From Streptomyces hydrogenans (GTDB lineage: Bacteria > Actinomycetota > Actinomycetes > Streptomycetales > Streptomycetaceae), in NCBI RefSeq assembly GCF_014656075.1, contig NZ_BNBS01000003.1, positions 62,001 to 126,000 of the forward strand: a stretch of DNA of 64,000 bases, read 5' to 3'. This document shows, piece after piece, positions 16,114 to 24,623 of this stretch. The notes under the pieces were generated by a model. That model did no database searches. It worked only from the letters and a program-made list of their open reading frames with translations, and was not told where the DNA came from. The translations under genes and the position numbers were made by a program. Within the stretch, counting starts at the first letter, position 1. Each line of letters begins with the position of its first letter.

Positions 16114-16144
16114 GTCCGGTGCGGGCCGCCAACCCGCACCGGAC
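16114..16144 (+). terminator. Terminator of MFS gene
   Basis: Perfect 12-base arms (16114-16125 and 16133-16144), beginning 7 bases past the stop codon. Confidence 0.8.
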
Positions 16145-16159
16145 GCGCGGGTTCTGACG

Positions 16160-16165
16160 TACCGT
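16160..16165 (+). promoter_or_regulatory. -10 box TACCGT, leaderless NfeD-like transcript
   Basis: TANNNT hexamer with 6 bases to ATG 16172, lying just after the MFS terminator. Confidence 0.5.
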
Positions 16166-16171
16166 TCAGAC

Positions 16172-16399
16172 ATGGACGAGTCGATGGACAGCTCGATGAT
16201 CGGACTGCTCGGCCGGGTGACCGGGACGATCGGGCCCGGACTCGTCGGCGAGGTGATCCTGCGGATCCGCGGCGGGGCGGAGCACTTCCTCGCGTACGCC
16301 GCGTCCGCGAAGGAGCGGATCGAGGTCGGCACCCTGGTGACCGTGGTGGAACACCTCCCTCCGCGCACCGTCTATGTCACAGCCGTGTACGACGTCTGA
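16172..16399 (+). CDS. NfeD-like OB-fold protein
   Basis: 75 residues starting MDESMDSSMIGLLG. The core GLVGEVILRIRGG...EHFLAYAAS and IEVGTLVTVVEHLPPRTVYV fits the soluble OB-fold domain of NfeD proteins, which pair with flotillin/SPFH partners in membrane microdomains. The gene is 95 bp upstream of a flotillin gene on the same strand, which supports this. Too short for the membrane part of full NfeD. Expression is probably leaderless. Confidence 0.75.
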   Translation: MDESMDSSMIGLLGRVTGTIGPGLVGEVILRIRGGAEHFLAYAASAKERIEVGTLVTVVEHLPPRTVYVTAVYDV

Positions 16400-16450
16400 C
16401 ACGACGTCCGGCACGACCGTTGAGTGCCGCCCGTCCCGGGCGCACACTCC

Positions 16451-16480
16451 CTTCACCGGGTCCGCACGGCCCCGGTGAAG
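16451..16480 (+). promoter_or_regulatory. Hairpin next to flotillin ribosome-binding site
   Basis: Ten-base perfect arms CTTCACCGGG and CCCGGTGAAG with a 10-base loop. The right arm runs into AAGGGGGA, the presumed ribosome-binding site of the flotillin gene, so the stem could either end the NfeD-like transcript or partly mask the site. Confidence 0.6.
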
Positions 16481-16494
16481 GGGGACGTCTTCCC

Positions 16495-17916
16495 ATGGGC
16501 ATCGGCATTGTGGCGGGCGCCGTCGTCGGCTCGCTCGTCGTCCTGATCGTCCTGTTCAAAATGATGTGGCGCGTCGCGGAACCCAACGAGGCGCTGATCA
16601 TCTCCGGTTCGAACCACAAGAACGAGGGCCTCGGCGACGGCATGGGGTTCCGCATCGTCACCGGTCGCGGCACCCTGGTGGTGCCCGGCGTGCAGGCGGT
16701 GCGGAAGCTGTCGCTGGACCTCAACGAGACCCAGCTGTCCGTCGAGTGCGTCACCCACCAGGGCATTCCGCTCAAGGTCCGGGGTGTGGTGATCTTCAAG
16801 GTGGGCGACGACTTCGTGTCGATCGCCAACGCGGCCCGTCGCTTCCTCGACCAGCAGAAGCTGATGAGCGAGCGGGTCCACATCGTCTTCGCCGGTCATC
16901 TCCGCGCCATTGTCGGCGGGTTGACCGTGGAGGACATGATCCGTGACCGGGAGAAGCTGACCGGGCAGGCGCGTTCGGCCTGTGGCACGGAGATGGAGAA
17001 GCTCGGCCTGATCGTCGACTCGCTCCAGATCCACGAGATCGAGGACCCGACCGGGTACATCAAGAACCTCGCCGCCCCGCACGCGGCCGCCGTCCAGCGC
17101 GACGCCCGGATCGCGCAGGCGGAGGCGAACCGGCGGGCGACCGAGGCCGAGCAGCAGGCCGCGGCCCGGATGTCGGAGGCCACCCGCGACAGCGAGATCC
17201 TCCAGGCCGGCTACCAGGCCGAGCGGGACCAGGCCAGCGCCCGGGCCCGGCAGGCCGGTCCGCTGGCCGACGCGGCCTCCCGCCAGGAGGTGGTCGTCCA
17301 GGAGACGCGGGTCGCGGAGCTGGAGGGCCTGCGCAAGGAGCAGCAGCTCCAGGCGGAGGTCCGCAAGCCGGCCGACGCGATGGCGTACGAGACGCGGACG
17401 CTGGCCGAGGCCGAGCGCGACGCCCGGATCTCGGCCGCCCAGGCGAAGGCGCGGGAGACCGAGCTGGCGAGCGCGGCGACGGCCACGGCGACCCGGGTGA
17501 CCGGTGAGGCCGAGGCGGCGGCGGCGCACGCGAAGGGCCTCGCGGTGGCCGAGGCCACCCGGGCCAAGGGCCTGGCAGAGGCGGAGGCGATCAAGGCGCG
17601 CGCGGCGGCCCTCGCGGAGAACCAGGAGGCCGTGGTCGCGCAGCAGCTCGCCGAGCGGTGGCCGGAGATCGTCGAGGCCGGTGCCTCGGCCTTCGGGAAC
17701 GTGGACCAGATGGTCCTCCTGAACGGCGCCGACGGCATGGCGGAGATGTTCGCCAAGGCCCTCACCATGGGCGGCACGGGCCTCGGCCTCGCGCGTCAGC
17801 TGCTCTCCTCCATGGGCCCGTCCGGCACCGACCGCCCGGCCGCCGCCGTACCGCCCGCGCGGACCGGGGACGAGGGGGTGACGACGGTCGAGATCACCGT
17901 CGGCGACGACGCGTGA
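16495..17916 (+). CDS. Flotillin/SPFH-domain membrane protein
   Basis: 473 residues. One N-terminal membrane helix (GIVAGAVVGSLVVLIVLF), an SPFH/band-7 domain to about residue 200 (VRKLSLDLNETQLSVECVT, GVVIFKVGDDFVSIANAA), then a long Ala/Glu/Arg-rich coiled coil with AEAEA-type repeats as in flotillins, and a short Pro-rich tail. Flotillins form scaffolds in membrane microdomains. Start MGIGIVAGAV at 16495; the preceding NfeD-like gene is the usual companion. Confidence 0.92.
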   Translation: MGIGIVAGAVVGSLVVLIVLFKMMWRVAEPNEALIISGSNHKNEGLGDGMGFRIVTGRGTLVVPGVQAVRKLSLDLNETQLSVECVTHQGIPLKVRGVVIFKVGDDFVSIANAARRFLDQQKLMSERVHIVFAGHLRAIVGGLTVEDMIRDREKLTGQARSACGTEMEKLGLIVDSLQIHEIEDPTGYIKNLAAPHAAAVQRDARIAQAEANRRATEAEQQAAARMSEATRDSEILQAGYQAERDQASARARQAGPLADAASRQEVVVQETRVAELEGLRKEQQLQAEVRKPADAMAYETRTLAEAERDARISAAQAKARETELASAATATATRVTGEAEAAAAHAKGLAVAEATRAKGLAEAEAIKARAAALAENQEAVVAQQLAERWPEIVEAGASAFGNVDQMVLLNGADGMAEMFAKALTMGGTGLGLARQLLSSMGPSGTDRPAAAVPPARTGDEGVTTVEITVGDDA

Positions 17917-17939
17917 CCCCGCGACCCCCGCACGCACAC

Positions 17940-17975
17940 GGTCGGGCCCGGCGCCTCACGGCACCGGGCCCGACC
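17940..17975. terminator. Bidirectional terminator after flotillin gene
   Basis: Twelve-base perfect outer arms (17940-17951, 17964-17975) continued inward by GCC/GGC after one mismatch, between the convergent flotillin gene and a small minus-strand gene. Confidence 0.85.
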
Positions 17976-18001
17976 CGTACCCGTTCCTCCGGGTCCCGCG
18001 A

Positions 18002-18172
18002 TCAGTTGTGGCCGAACTTCCGCTCCCGGCGGTGGGACGGCTGCTCGATGACGGACCTCGGTGCTTCGCTCGCGGCCGTGGTTCCGCCCTTCTCCTTGGC
18101 GGAGGCCGTGTCGCGCTGCTCGTGACCGCCCGTGCGGGCGCCCTTGTTCACCCGGGTCTGCTTCTTGCCCAC
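18002..18172 (-). CDS. Small basic, probably disordered protein
   Basis: 56 residues: starts MGKKQTRVNKGARTGGHEQ and ends HRRERKFGHN. It is rich in Lys, Arg, Gly, Ser and Glu with no hydrophobic core, so likely disordered and nucleic-acid- or stress-related, but no function can be assigned. Start is GTG 18172 with a strong GGGAGG seven bases upstream, and its stop lies just before the bidirectional terminator, which together make it convincing as a gene despite the length. Confidence 0.7.
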   Translation of the reverse strand: MGKKQTRVNKGARTGGHEQRDTASAKEKGGTTAASEAPRSVIEQPSHRRERKFGHN

Positions 18173-18271
18173 GATCGTGCCTCCCGTGACGACTGCGACG
18201 ACGGTTCTCGGACGCGTCCGTGACGCTCTCCGTGTCTCTTCTCAGGCTCGCACGGGAGTACGAAGCGCGCA

Positions 18272-19114
18272 TTACGTGACGGAGCGGGCCACCGGGTCCA
18301 GGACACGGTGGAAGGCGGCGAGGGTCGGGGCGCCGGCGGCGCGGTCCAGGACGGCGAAGACGGTCTCGTCGAAGTGGGCGGCGAAGCGGCCGTCGCCGGT
18401 CAGCAGGGCCTTGAAGGCTCCGGCCACCTCGGCCGGGTCGTTGCGGAAGACTCCGCAGCCCCAGGCGCCGAGGACGATCCGGCGGTAGCCCTCGGCGGCG
18501 GCCGTCTCCAGGACCCGTTCGGCGCGGGAGGCCAGCGCGGCCGGCAGCCGGTGGGCCTGGTCGGGACGGGTGCGGCGGACGACGCCGGCGTTGGGCGCGG
18601 GCGAGGTCAGGAAGCCGACGGTGAAGGGGGCGGCGAGCAGGGCCCCGCGGTCGTCGCGGAAGACCGGCACGCGGGGCGAGTGGATCACCCGGTCGGTGTA
18701 GAAGGTGTCCCGGTCGCTCCGGTGGTGCTCGTAGTAGGCGGGGGCGCGGAGGAGGGTGGCGTGGAGGGCGGAGGAGCGGCACAGGGCCTCCTCCTGCGCC
18801 TGGGCGCCGTTGAGGTAGCCGCCGCCGGGGTTGCGGGCGGAGGCGAAGTTCAGGACGGCCACCGGGCGGCCGGGCTCGGCGGCGGTCATCCGGCGGGCGG
18901 CGGCGAGGCTGCTCTCGGCGGTGACCTCGATCCGGCCGGCGCCGTCGGCGGCGGGGGTGACGGGGACGGGGTCGGGGCCGTGGAGACGGGTTCCGGCCAG
19001 GGCCGCCGCGAGGTCCTCGTGGAGGGGGACGGTCCGCCCGTCGGGGGCGGTGTAGGAGCCCGCGGCGACGATCGCCTCGGTCTGCCGCGCGATCTCGCGC
19101 AGTCGTGCACTCAT
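18272..19114 (-). CDS. TIGR02452 / bacterial PARG-type macro domain protein
   Basis: 280 residues of the TIGR02452 family. The key loop NFASARNPGGGYLNGAQAQEE (about residues 89-109) is the PARG signature GGG-x6-8-QEE, with both catalytic-type Glu residues kept; LGAWGCGVFRNDP is the second conserved ADP-ribose-binding loop. The family is predicted to remove poly(ADP-ribose) or act on related ADP-ribose derivatives in the cytoplasm. It stands alone, divergent from egtA, with no ADP-ribosyl transferase in the window. Stop is TAA. Confidence 0.87.
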   Translation of the reverse strand: MSARLREIARQTEAIVAAGSYTAPDGRTVPLHEDLAAALAGTRLHGPDPVPVTPAADGAGRIEVTAESSLAAARRMTAAEPGRPVAVLNFASARNPGGGYLNGAQAQEEALCRSSALHATLLRAPAYYEHHRSDRDTFYTDRVIHSPRVPVFRDDRGALLAAPFTVGFLTSPAPNAGVVRRTRPDQAHRLPAALASRAERVLETAAAEGYRRIVLGAWGCGVFRNDPAEVAGAFKALLTGDGRFAAHFDETVFAVLDRAAGAPTLAAFHRVLDPVARSVT

Positions 19115-19326
19115 ACGCCGAGGATGATCGTTTCAGCGGGGGTGGGACAAACGGTTTTCCCGCGCTTCCCGTGACGGCCGCTCCCGGGGGTGATTTACGG
19201 ACGTCCGGGGGCACAGGGGGCGCGCGTGGGGGCGCCGAGGCGCTCTTGCACGCCGCCCGGCGGTGGCTTTAGGTGGAAGGCAGCGGCTCCCGACCGGTGC
19301 CGCGACCCGTACGTGGAGGTGCACGG

Positions 19327-20586
19327 ATGGCGCCCAGCGGTACCCCGCGCGGCGGCCCGCCCCTCACCGAGGAGGCGGCGGAGGAGCTGCTGCGCTGCAT
19401 CTGTTTCAAGACCGGCCCGCCCCGGACCGTGGGCGTGGAGCTGGAATGGCTCGTCCACGATCTGCGCGACCCGAGGGAGCCGGTGCGTCCGCCCCGCATC
19501 GCGGCCGCGCTCGACACCGTGCGGTCCCTGCCGCTGGTGTCGTCGCTCACCTTCGAACCCGGCGGGCAGCTGGAGCTCAGCTCGCTCCCGGCCGGTTCCC
19601 TCATGGAGTGCCTGGACTCGCTCTCCTCCGACCTGGCGGCTGTCCGCGCGGCCCTGGGTCCGCTCGGCCTGACGCTGAGCGGGTACGGGGTGGACCCCTG
19701 GCACGCGCCCCGGGAGCGGGTGCTGCGCGAGCCTCGGTACGACGCGATGGAGATCGCGCTCGGCCGGACGGGTCCGGCGGGGCGGGCCATGATGTGCGAG
19801 TCCGCGTCGGTCCAGGTCTGTCTGGACGCCGGGTACGAGGAGCCGGGCCCGCTCGGCTATCTGCGCCGGTGGGAGCTGGCGCACCTGTTCGGCGCGGTGC
19901 TCGTGGCCGTGTTCGCCAACTCCCCGCAGCACGGCGGCCGTCGGACCGGGTGGCGGTCCACCCGGCAGGCGCTGTGGGCGGACCTCGACCCGGTGCGGGC
20001 GCTGGCGCCCCCGGCGGACGGGGACCCGCGCGGCGAGTGGACCGCGCACGTCCTGGACACTCCGGTGCTGTGCGTGCGCGCGGAGGAGGGACCGTGGCTG
20101 GTGCCGGAGGGGCTGACCTTCCGGGAGTGGCTCCGGACCGGCGGGCCGCGGCCGGCCGACGCCGACGACCTGCGCTACCACATGACGACCCTCTTCCCGC
20201 CGGTCCGGCCGCGCGGCCACCTGGAACTGCGGATGATCGACGCGCAGCCGGGCGCGGACGGCTGGATGGTGCCGGTGGCGGTGACGACGGCGGTCTTCGA
20301 GGACGCCGAGGCGGCCGAGGCGGTGTACCGGGCGGTGCGGCCGCTGGCCGAGCTGGCGGGCCCCGGGCCCGCGCCCCGCAACCCGCTCTGGCTGCGGGCG
20401 GCCCGGGACGGGCTCGCCGATCCCCTGCTGCACGCGGTGGCGGTCGAGGTCTTCGCCGCGGCCGGGCCCGCGCTGCGGCGGATCGGGGCGAGCGAGCGGG
20501 TGCGGCGCGCCGTCGACGCCTTCCGGGAACGGTACGTGGCCCCCGGGAACTGCCCGGCCGACGAGCTCCAGGTGATGACCTCATGA
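19327..20586 (+). CDS. egtA: EgtA, glutamate-cysteine ligase of ergothioneine pathway
   Basis: 419 residues. GCS2/EgtA fold with VGVELEWLVHD at the ATP-grasp-like start, FEPGGQLELSSLPAGS (metal and glutamate binding) and HLELRMIDAQPG. It makes gamma-glutamylcysteine, the sulfur donor used by EgtB. Start ATG 19327 has GGAGGTG six bases upstream. The stop overlaps the egtB start (ATGA), and this is the first gene of egtABCD. Confidence 0.93.
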   Translation: MAPSGTPRGGPPLTEEAAEELLRCICFKTGPPRTVGVELEWLVHDLRDPREPVRPPRIAAALDTVRSLPLVSSLTFEPGGQLELSSLPAGSLMECLDSLSSDLAAVRAALGPLGLTLSGYGVDPWHAPRERVLREPRYDAMEIALGRTGPAGRAMMCESASVQVCLDAGYEEPGPLGYLRRWELAHLFGAVLVAVFANSPQHGGRRTGWRSTRQALWADLDPVRALAPPADGDPRGEWTAHVLDTPVLCVRAEEGPWLVPEGLTFREWLRTGGPRPADADDLRYHMTTLFPPVRPRGHLELRMIDAQPGADGWMVPVAVTTAVFEDAEAAEAVYRAVRPLAELAGPGPAPRNPLWLRAARDGLADPLLHAVAVEVFAAAGPALRRIGASERVRRAVDAFRERYVAPGNCPADELQVMTS

Positions 20587-21953
20587 ACGGCGACGACCGC
20601 GCGACCGCGGCGACCGACGCCGCCCCGGCGCCCGCGCCCGCCGCCGCGGGGGGCCCCGAGGAGCTGCGGAGCCGGGCGCTGGAGGCCCTGACCGCCGCCC
20701 GGGCGCGCACCGCCCTCCTCACGGACTGCGTGGACGACGGCGAACTCACCGCGCAGCACTCGCCGTTGATGTCTCCTCTGGTCTGGGACCTGGCGCACAT
20801 CGGGAACCAGGAGGAGCAGTGGCTGTGGCGGGAGGTGGCGGGCCGGGAGGCGCTGCGGCCCGAGATCGACCCGCTGTACGACGCCTTCGCGCACCCGCGC
20901 GCCGAGCGGCCGGCGCTGCCCCTGCTGCCGCCGGCCGAGGCGAGGGCCTACGCCGCGGACATACGGACCCGGGTGCTGGACGTCCTGGCCGGGGCGCGCC
21001 TGGACGGGCGTCCGCTGCTCGACGCGGGCTTCGCCTTCGGGATGATCGCCCAGCACGAACAGCAGCACGACGAGACCATGTTGATCACCCATCAGCTGCG
21101 GTCCGGGCCGGCCGTGCTGAACGCTCCCCCGCCGCCGGTGCACCCCTCGGGGCCGCTGCCGTCCGAGGTGCTCGTGCCGGGCGGACCGTTCACGATGGGT
21201 ACCTCGGACGAGCCGTGGGCGCTGGACAACGAACGCCCGGCGCACCTCCGGGACGTGCCCGCCTTCCACCTCGACACGGCGCCGGTGACCAACGGCTCGT
21301 ATCTGGCCTTCATGGCGGACGGCGGCTACACCGACCGGCGGTGGTGGCACCCGGAGGGCTGGGCGCAGATCCGTGAACACGGCGTCGTGGCGCCGCTGTT
21401 CTGGCGGCAGGAGGGCGGGCGGTGGCTGCGCCGCCGGTTCGGCACGACCGAGCCGGTGCCGGAGGACGAGCCCGTGGTCCACGTGAGCTGGTACGAGGCG
21501 GACGCGTACGCCCGCTGGGCCGGGCGCCGGCTGCCGACGGAGCCGGAGTGGGAGAAGGCGGCGCGGTACGACCCGGTGACCGGCCGCTCGCGCCGCTATC
21601 CGTGGGGCGACGCCGACCCGGGCCCGGACCACGCCAATCTGGGCCAGCGACACCTGCGGCCCGCGCGGGCGGGCGGCTATCCGGCGGGTGCCTCGCCGCT
21701 GGGGGTGCGGCAGCTCATCGGGGACGTGTGGGAGTGGACGGCGAGCGACTTCCTGCCGTACCCGGGCTTCCGGCCCTTCCCGTACAAGGAGTACTCGGAG
21801 GTCTTCTTCGGCCCCGAGCACAAGGTGCTGCGCGGCGGTTCGTTCGCGGTGGACGCGGTGGCCTGCCGGGGCACCTTCCGCAACTGGGACTATCCGGTGC
21901 GACGGCAGATCTTCGCGGGTTTCCGCACCGCCCGCTCCGCGGAGCTCGACTGA
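20583..21953 (+). CDS. egtB: EgtB, iron-dependent sulfoxide synthase
   Basis: 456 residues. The N-terminal DinB-like domain carries the iron triad: His72 in DLAHIGNQEEQW and HEQQHDE (HX3HXE, about residues 158-164). A C-terminal formylglycine-generating-enzyme-like domain has PGGPFTMGTSDEPWALDNE, VHVSWYEADAYARWAG and LRGGSFAVD. It joins gamma-Glu-Cys to hercynine with oxygen. Starts inside the egtA stop and ends in TGATG, overlapping egtC by one base. Confidence 0.95.
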   Translation: MNGDDRATAATDAAPAPAPAAAGGPEELRSRALEALTAARARTALLTDCVDDGELTAQHSPLMSPLVWDLAHIGNQEEQWLWREVAGREALRPEIDPLYDAFAHPRAERPALPLLPPAEARAYAADIRTRVLDVLAGARLDGRPLLDAGFAFGMIAQHEQQHDETMLITHQLRSGPAVLNAPPPPVHPSGPLPSEVLVPGGPFTMGTSDEPWALDNERPAHLRDVPAFHLDTAPVTNGSYLAFMADGGYTDRRWWHPEGWAQIREHGVVAPLFWRQEGGRWLRRRFGTTEPVPEDEPVVHVSWYEADAYARWAGRRLPTEPEWEKAARYDPVTGRSRRYPWGDADPGPDHANLGQRHLRPARAGGYPAGASPLGVRQLIGDVWEWTASDFLPYPGFRPFPYKEYSEVFFGPEHKVLRGGSFAVDAVACRGTFRNWDYPVRRQIFAGFRTARSAELD

Positions 21954-22705
21954 TGTGCCGTCACCTCGCCTATCTGGGCGACCCGGTGGCGCTCGGAGAG
22001 CTGCTCGTCCGGCCGCCGCACGCACTGCTGCGCCAGGCGTGGGCGCCCCGGACGCAGAGCAGCGGGGTGGTGAACGCGGACGGCTTCGGCGTCGGCTGGT
22101 ACGCGGACGGGGACCCGGTCCCGGCCCGCTACCGGCGCACCGGGCCGATCTGGGGCGACCTGTCCTTCGCGGACCTGTCCCGGGTGGTGCGCAGCGGGGC
22201 GCTGCTCGGCGCGGTGCGGGGGGCGACGCTGCCGGGGGCGGACGGGGAGGCGGCGGCGGCGCCGTTCGCCTCGGGGCCGTGGCTGTTCAGCCACAACGGC
22301 GCGGTGCCGGGCTGGCCCGGGGTGCTGACCCCGCTCGCCGCGACGCTGCCCGCGGCGGAGCTGCTTGACCTGGAGGCGCGGACGGACTCGGCGCTGCTGT
22401 GGGCGCTGGTGCTGCACCGGCTGCGGGCGGGGCGGGAGCCGGGGGACGCGCTCGCCGAGACGGTGCTGGCGGCGGCCGAGGCCGCGCCGGAGGCCCGGCT
22501 CAATCTGCTGCTCACCGACGGCGACCGGGTCGCGGCGACGGCGTGGGGGAACAGTCTGTGGTGTCTGTCGGGCCCCGGCCGGGTGGTCGTGGCCTCCGAA
22601 CCGTACGACGACGATCCCGGCTGGCGGGAGGTGCCCGAGCGGACGCTCGTCACCGCCTGCCGGACCGATGTCGTCCTCACCCCGCTCAAGGAGTCGTCCG
22701 CGTGA
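21953..22705 (+). CDS. egtC: EgtC, gamma-glutamyl hercynylcysteine sulfoxide amidohydrolase
   Basis: 250 residues, class II glutamine-amidotransferase fold. Cys2 (MCRHLAYLG) is the N-terminal nucleophile after Met removal; NADGFGVGWYADGD and LFSHNGAVPGW are the conserved pocket loops. It removes the glutamate from the EgtB product. Overlaps egtB by one base and egtD by four (GTGA). Confidence 0.93.
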   Translation: MCRHLAYLGDPVALGELLVRPPHALLRQAWAPRTQSSGVVNADGFGVGWYADGDPVPARYRRTGPIWGDLSFADLSRVVRSGALLGAVRGATLPGADGEAAAAPFASGPWLFSHNGAVPGWPGVLTPLAATLPAAELLDLEARTDSALLWALVLHRLRAGREPGDALAETVLAAAEAAPEARLNLLLTDGDRVAATAWGNSLWCLSGPGRVVVASEPYDDDPGWREVPERTLVTACRTDVVLTPLKESSA

Positions 22706-23667
22706 GCACGTTCCAGCTGACCCGCACCCTCGCCCCGGACGCCGCCGCCGCCGATCTGCGCGCCGACGTGCTGCACGGGCTGACCCGTTCGCCCAAGGAG
22801 CTGCCGCCGAAGTGGTTCTACGACGCGCGGGGCAGCGAGCTGTTCGACGCGATCACCCGGCTGCCCGAGTACTACCCGACGCGGGCGGAGCGGGAGATCC
22901 TGATCGCGCGGGCGCCGGAGATCGCGGCGGCGACGGGGGCCCGGACGCTGGTGGAGCTGGGTTCCGGTTCGTCGGAGAAGACCCGGTTCCTGATCGACGC
23001 GCTGCTGCCGGGGCTGGCGGCGTACGTGCCGGTGGACGTGAGCGAGTCGGCGCTGACCGGGGCGGCCGAGGCGCTGCTCGCCGACCGTCCCGGGCTGCGG
23101 GTGCACGCGCTGGTGGCGGACTTCACGCGGAGCGTCGCGCTGCCGGAGACCCCGGGGCCCCGGCTGGTGGCCTTCCTGGGCGGGACGATCGGGAACCTGC
23201 TGCCCCAGGAGCGGCGGTCGTTCCTGCGCGCGGTGCGGGGGATGGCGGCGGCCGGGGACGGTTTCCTGCTCGGCACCGACCTGGTGAAGGACGAGTCGAC
23301 CCTGGTGGCCGCGTACGACGACGCGGCCGGGGTGACGGCGGAGTTCAACAAGAACGTGCTGGCCGTGATCGACCGGGAGCTGGGCGCCGACGCCGATCCG
23401 GACGACTTCGACCACGTGGCCCGGTGGGACCGGGAGCGGGAGTGGATCGAGATGCGGCTGCGGGCCCGGCACGCGCTGACCGTGAAGATCCCCGACCTGG
23501 ACCTGGTGGTGCCGTTCGAGGCGGGCGAGGAGCTGCGGACGGAGGTGTCGGCGAAGTTCCGTCAGGAGGGGGTGCGGGCGGAGCTGGCCGCGGCGGGGTT
23601 CGAGCTGACGCGGTGGTGGACGGACGGGGAGGACCGGTTCGCGCTGTCGCTCGCGACGGCCCGGTAG
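22702..23667 (+). CDS. egtD: EgtD, histidine N-alpha-methyltransferase
   Basis: 321 residues. PPKWFYDARGSELFDAITRLPEYYPTRAE opens the EgtD domain, VELGSGSSEKTRFLID binds SAM, and FNKNVLAVIDREL and EWIEMRL line the histidine pocket. It trimethylates histidine to hercynine, the first committed step. GTG start overlaps the egtC stop. No egtE beta-lyase follows, so the last step must be encoded elsewhere. The final 106 bp overlap the 3' end of the converging acyltransferase ORF. Confidence 0.95.
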   Translation: MSTFQLTRTLAPDAAAADLRADVLHGLTRSPKELPPKWFYDARGSELFDAITRLPEYYPTRAEREILIARAPEIAAATGARTLVELGSGSSEKTRFLIDALLPGLAAYVPVDVSESALTGAAEALLADRPGLRVHALVADFTRSVALPETPGPRLVAFLGGTIGNLLPQERRSFLRAVRGMAAAGDGFLLGTDLVKDESTLVAAYDDAAGVTAEFNKNVLAVIDRELGADADPDDFDHVARWDREREWIEMRLRARHALTVKIPDLDLVVPFEAGEELRTEVSAKFRQEGVRAELAAAGFELTRWWTDGEDRFALSLATAR

Positions 23668-24623
23668 GCGGCGGGGGCTGAGTCGGCCGGGGTGGGACGC
23701 GAACCGGTCCGGTGGGCGTCGGGAGCGGTCGGTGCGCGGTCGGCGTCCGAGGCGCGCTGCCGGGGGACGGCGGCCGGCCGGCGGACGGGGTGGGGCGGGG
23801 AGGTCGGGTCGACGGCCCGCTGGGCGTCGGCGGCCAGCAGCTTGCGGTCCGGCCGCCGGCTCGCGGACATCGGCTCCAGGACGCGGATCTCGGCGGCGAG
23901 GCCCGGCGTCCGCGCCACCCGCCACAGCGACGCGCCCAGCGGGTCCTCCCCCACGTACGCCGCCGCCCCGGCGGGCCGGTAGGTGATCCGTACGGGCTGG
24001 ATCCGCGTCCCCGTGTCCACGGCGGCCTGGAAGAGGGCCGGACGGAAGCGGCCGCCGGCCCGCCCGCACCAGGTGGAGCCCTCGGGGAAGGCGGTCACCC
24101 GGCCGCCCGCCGCGAGCGCCGCGGCGACCTCGCGCACGGTGCCGGGCAGCCGGCGCAGGCCGTCGCGGTCGAGGAAGAGGGTGCCGCCCAGGGCGGCGAG
24201 CGGGCCGAGCACGGGCCAGCCGCGCACCTCCCGCTTGGCGACCATCCGGCCGGGCAGGACGGCGGCCACGACGGGGATGTCCAGCCAGGAGACGTGGTTG
24301 GCGACCACGAGCGCCGGGCCGGCGGCCGGCCGGGCGCCGGTGACGGTCAGGCGGACGCCGAAGGCGCGGACGACCGCCCGCACCCAGAGCCGGACGAGGA
24401 GGCCCCGCGCTCCCCCCGGCAGCAGGGCCGCCGCCGGGAGGAGCGTGACGCCGAGCAGGACCGTGGAGACGCCCGCCGCGAGCCGTGCGCAGGCGAGCGG
24501 CGCGGGTACGGCCCGGAAGGCGGCCGCGGCGGTCTCCGGGTCCGGGTGGGCCGCGCAGCGGCGGCCGGGGGTGCAGGGTGCCGTGGGGAGCCACGGCGAG
24601 CGGAGCGGGGCCGCGCCGTTCAC
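23562..24623 (-). CDS. olsA: OlsA-like lysophospholipid/lyso-ornithine-lipid acyltransferase
   Basis: 353 residues. PlsC-type domain: NHVSWLDIPVV (HX4D-like motif, NHVSWLD), LFLDRDG and FPEGSTW (FPEG). One or two N-terminal hydrophobic segments anchor it to the membrane. Its GTG start overlaps the stop of the olsB-like gene (GTGA), so it probably adds the second fatty acid to lyso-ornithine lipid. The last 90 or so residues after the domain are low-complexity (SDADRAPTAPDAHRTGS) and read antisense to egtD, so the frame seems to have run on past an original end. A general 1-acylglycerol-3-phosphate acyltransferase is the alternative. Confidence 0.85.
   Translation of the reverse strand: MNGAAPLRSPWLPTAPCTPGRRCAAHPDPETAAAAFRAVPAPLACARLAAGVSTVLLGVTLLPAAALLPGGARGLLVRLWVRAVVRAFGVRLTVTGARPAAGPALVVANHVSWLDIPVVAAVLPGRMVAKREVRGWPVLGPLAALGGTLFLDRDGLRRLPGTVREVAAALAAGGRVTAFPEGSTWCGRAGGRFRPALFQAAVDTGTRIQPVRITYRPAGAAAYVGEDPLGASLWRVARTPGLAAEIRVLEPMSASRRPDRKLLAADAQRAVDPTSPPHPVRRPAAVPRQRASDADRAPTAPDAHRTGSRPTPADSAPAAYRAVASDSANRSSPSVHHRVSSNPAAASSARTPS

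Noticed and set aside
16453..17937. 494-codon minus-strand frame opposite flotillin
   Set aside because: Typical antisense shadow of an Ala/Glu coiled coil; no start site or domain.
19327..23667. A larger natural-product cluster around the ergothioneine genes
   Set aside because: No PKS, NRPS, terpene or other scaffold enzymes flank egtABCD; neighbours are lipid, macro-domain and SBP genes.
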